Notes under the pieces: generated by a model
Databases searched by the model: none
Told to the model about the DNA's origin: nothing
What the model saw: only the letters and a program-made list of their open reading frames with translations
Shown: piece after piece, positions 13,812 to 14,482 of the stretch
How the letters are laid out: every line of letters begins with the position of its first letter
Position numbering within the stretch: position 1 is the stretch's first letter
Position numbers and translations under genes: made by a program
Source: Sphingomonas sp. UBA4766
GTDB taxonomy: Bacteria > Pseudomonadota > Alphaproteobacteria > Sphingomonadales > Sphingomonadaceae
Assembly: GCA_002403415.1 (NCBI GenBank)
Contig: DHHS01000074.1
Coordinates: 1-14,482 of the forward strand
Length of the DNA stretch: 14,482 nucleotides
Direction of reading: 5' to 3'

Positions 13812-14482
13812 ATGACCGATACCGCGCTCAATCCATCCGCCTTTCAAGCGCATGGCGACGATCATGCGCACAGCCATGACGATCATCTGCCAGGCTTTTT
13901 CGCGCGCTGGTTCATGTCAACGAACCACAAGGATATCGGCACGCTCTATCTGATTTTCGCGATCGTCGCGGGGATTATCGGCGGGGCGATTTCCGGCCTG
14001 ATGCGCGCAGAACTCGCGCAGCCCGGCATCCAGTATCTGGGCGCATGGCAAGCGATTTTGCAGGGTAGCCCCGCCTCGCTCGATCAGGCGCTGCACCTGT
14101 GGAACGTGCTGATTACCGCGCACGGCCTAATCATGGTGTTCTTCATGGTGATGCCCGCGATGATCGGCGGGTTCGGGAACTGGTTCGTTCCGATCATGAT
14201 CGGCGCGCCCGACATGGCGTTCCCGCGTATGAACAATATCAGCTTTTGGCTGCTGGTCCCGGCCTTTATCCTGTTGCTGGCTTCGCCATTTTTCGGGGGC
14301 GCAGGCACCGGCTGGACAGTTTATGCGCCGCTGTCGACCTATGGGTCATCGGGTCCGGCGGTCGATATGGCGATCCTGTCGCTTCACCTGGCCGGTGCAT
14401 CGTCGATCTTGGGCGCGATCAACTTTATCACGACAATTTTCAACATGCGCGCGCCGGGCATGACGCTGCACAAGATGCCGCT
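13812..14482 (+). CDS. coxA: Cytochrome c oxidase subunit I (3' end cut by window edge)
   Basis: CoxA carries heme a and the heme a3-CuB site where oxygen is reduced to water. The ATG at 13812 opens a frame that runs to the window end (223 codons). Visible signatures are FMSTNHKDIGTLYLIFA near the N-terminus, LHLWNVLITAHGLIMVFFMVMPAMIGGFGNWFVP with the heme a ligand His and membrane segment II, then IGAPDMAFPRMNNISFWLL, and LSLHLAGASSILGAINFITT. The CuB histidines lie beyond the window. The first 27 residues contain five histidines within twelve positions (AHGDDHAHSHDDH), an acidic/His-rich extension ahead of the conserved core. It begins 4 bases after the coxB stop and shares its promoter. 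Confidence 0.95.
   Translation, partial: MTDTALNPSAFQAHGDDHAHSHDDHLPGFFARWFMSTNHKDIGTLYLIFAIVAGIIGGAISGLMRAELAQPGIQYLGAWQAILQGSPASLDQALHLWNVLITAHGLIMVFFMVMPAMIGGFGNWFVPIMIGAPDMAFPRMNNISFWLLVPAFILLLASPFFGGAGTGWTVYAPLSTYGSSGPAVDMAILSLHLAGASSILGAINFITTIFNMRAPGMTLHKMP

Noticed and set aside
1..14482. CRISPR array, tRNA/rRNA gene, insertion sequence or prophage
   Set aside because: No regularly spaced repeats, no cloverleaf or rRNA signature, and no transposase, integrase or terminal inverted repeat were seen on either strand.

Overview
The window (about 14.5 kb, GC-rich) reads as chromosomal DNA of an alphaproteobacterium, most probably a sphingomonad. The grounds are the strong G/C third-position bias, the protein flavour of the housekeeping genes, the pyrE-pdxJ-acpS-lepB order, and an Ala/Pro-rich cytochrome oxidase subunit II followed by a subunit I with a His-rich N-terminus. 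This placement is inference; there is no rRNA or other marker gene. I found no tRNA, rRNA, IS element, prophage, CRISPR array or obvious horizontally acquired island. Genes are tightly packed; the longest gene-free stretches are about 216 and 227 bases.

Left part (1-5006): a truncated, membrane-anchored, proline-rich TonB-like protein (minus strand); then lysC (aspartate kinase) translationally coupled through a GTGA overlap to an FMN-dependent nitronate monooxygenase-family enzyme (both minus). Divergent from lysC is ubiG (ubiquinone O-methyltransferase, plus), which converges on a Tat-exported PhoD-type alkaline phosphatase (minus).

Middle (5007-8160): divergent from phoD is a polytopic GT39/ArnT-like glycosyltransferase (plus), convergent with a coupled pair on the minus strand: a polytopic membrane protein of unknown function and a secreted DUF2141 protein. 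Both convergent pairs end in a shared TTAA tetranucleotide, so neither has an intergenic spacer.

Right part (8161-14482): a compact minus-strand operon pyrE-pdxJ-acpS-lepB-(AI-2E-family permease)-maiA with 4-base ATGA overlaps or gaps of 10-13 bases, probably read from a promoter near 12580-12606. It joins UMP synthesis, pyridoxal phosphate synthesis, ACP activation, signal peptide cleavage, a membrane permease and maleylacetoacetate isomerisation. Divergent from pyrE is the aa3-type cytochrome c oxidase operon, coxB (complete) and coxA (cut by the window end), with a good sigma70-like promoter at 12649-12677. ubiG and the cox genes both serve aerobic respiration, but they lie in separate transcription units.

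The region is mostly ordinary core genome. The points most worth a second look are a probable internal translation start in lysC that would make a separate regulatory beta subunit, the uncharacterised membrane protein/DUF2141 pair, and inverted repeats in the divergent promoter regions. I did not find convincing evidence of a wholly new system.
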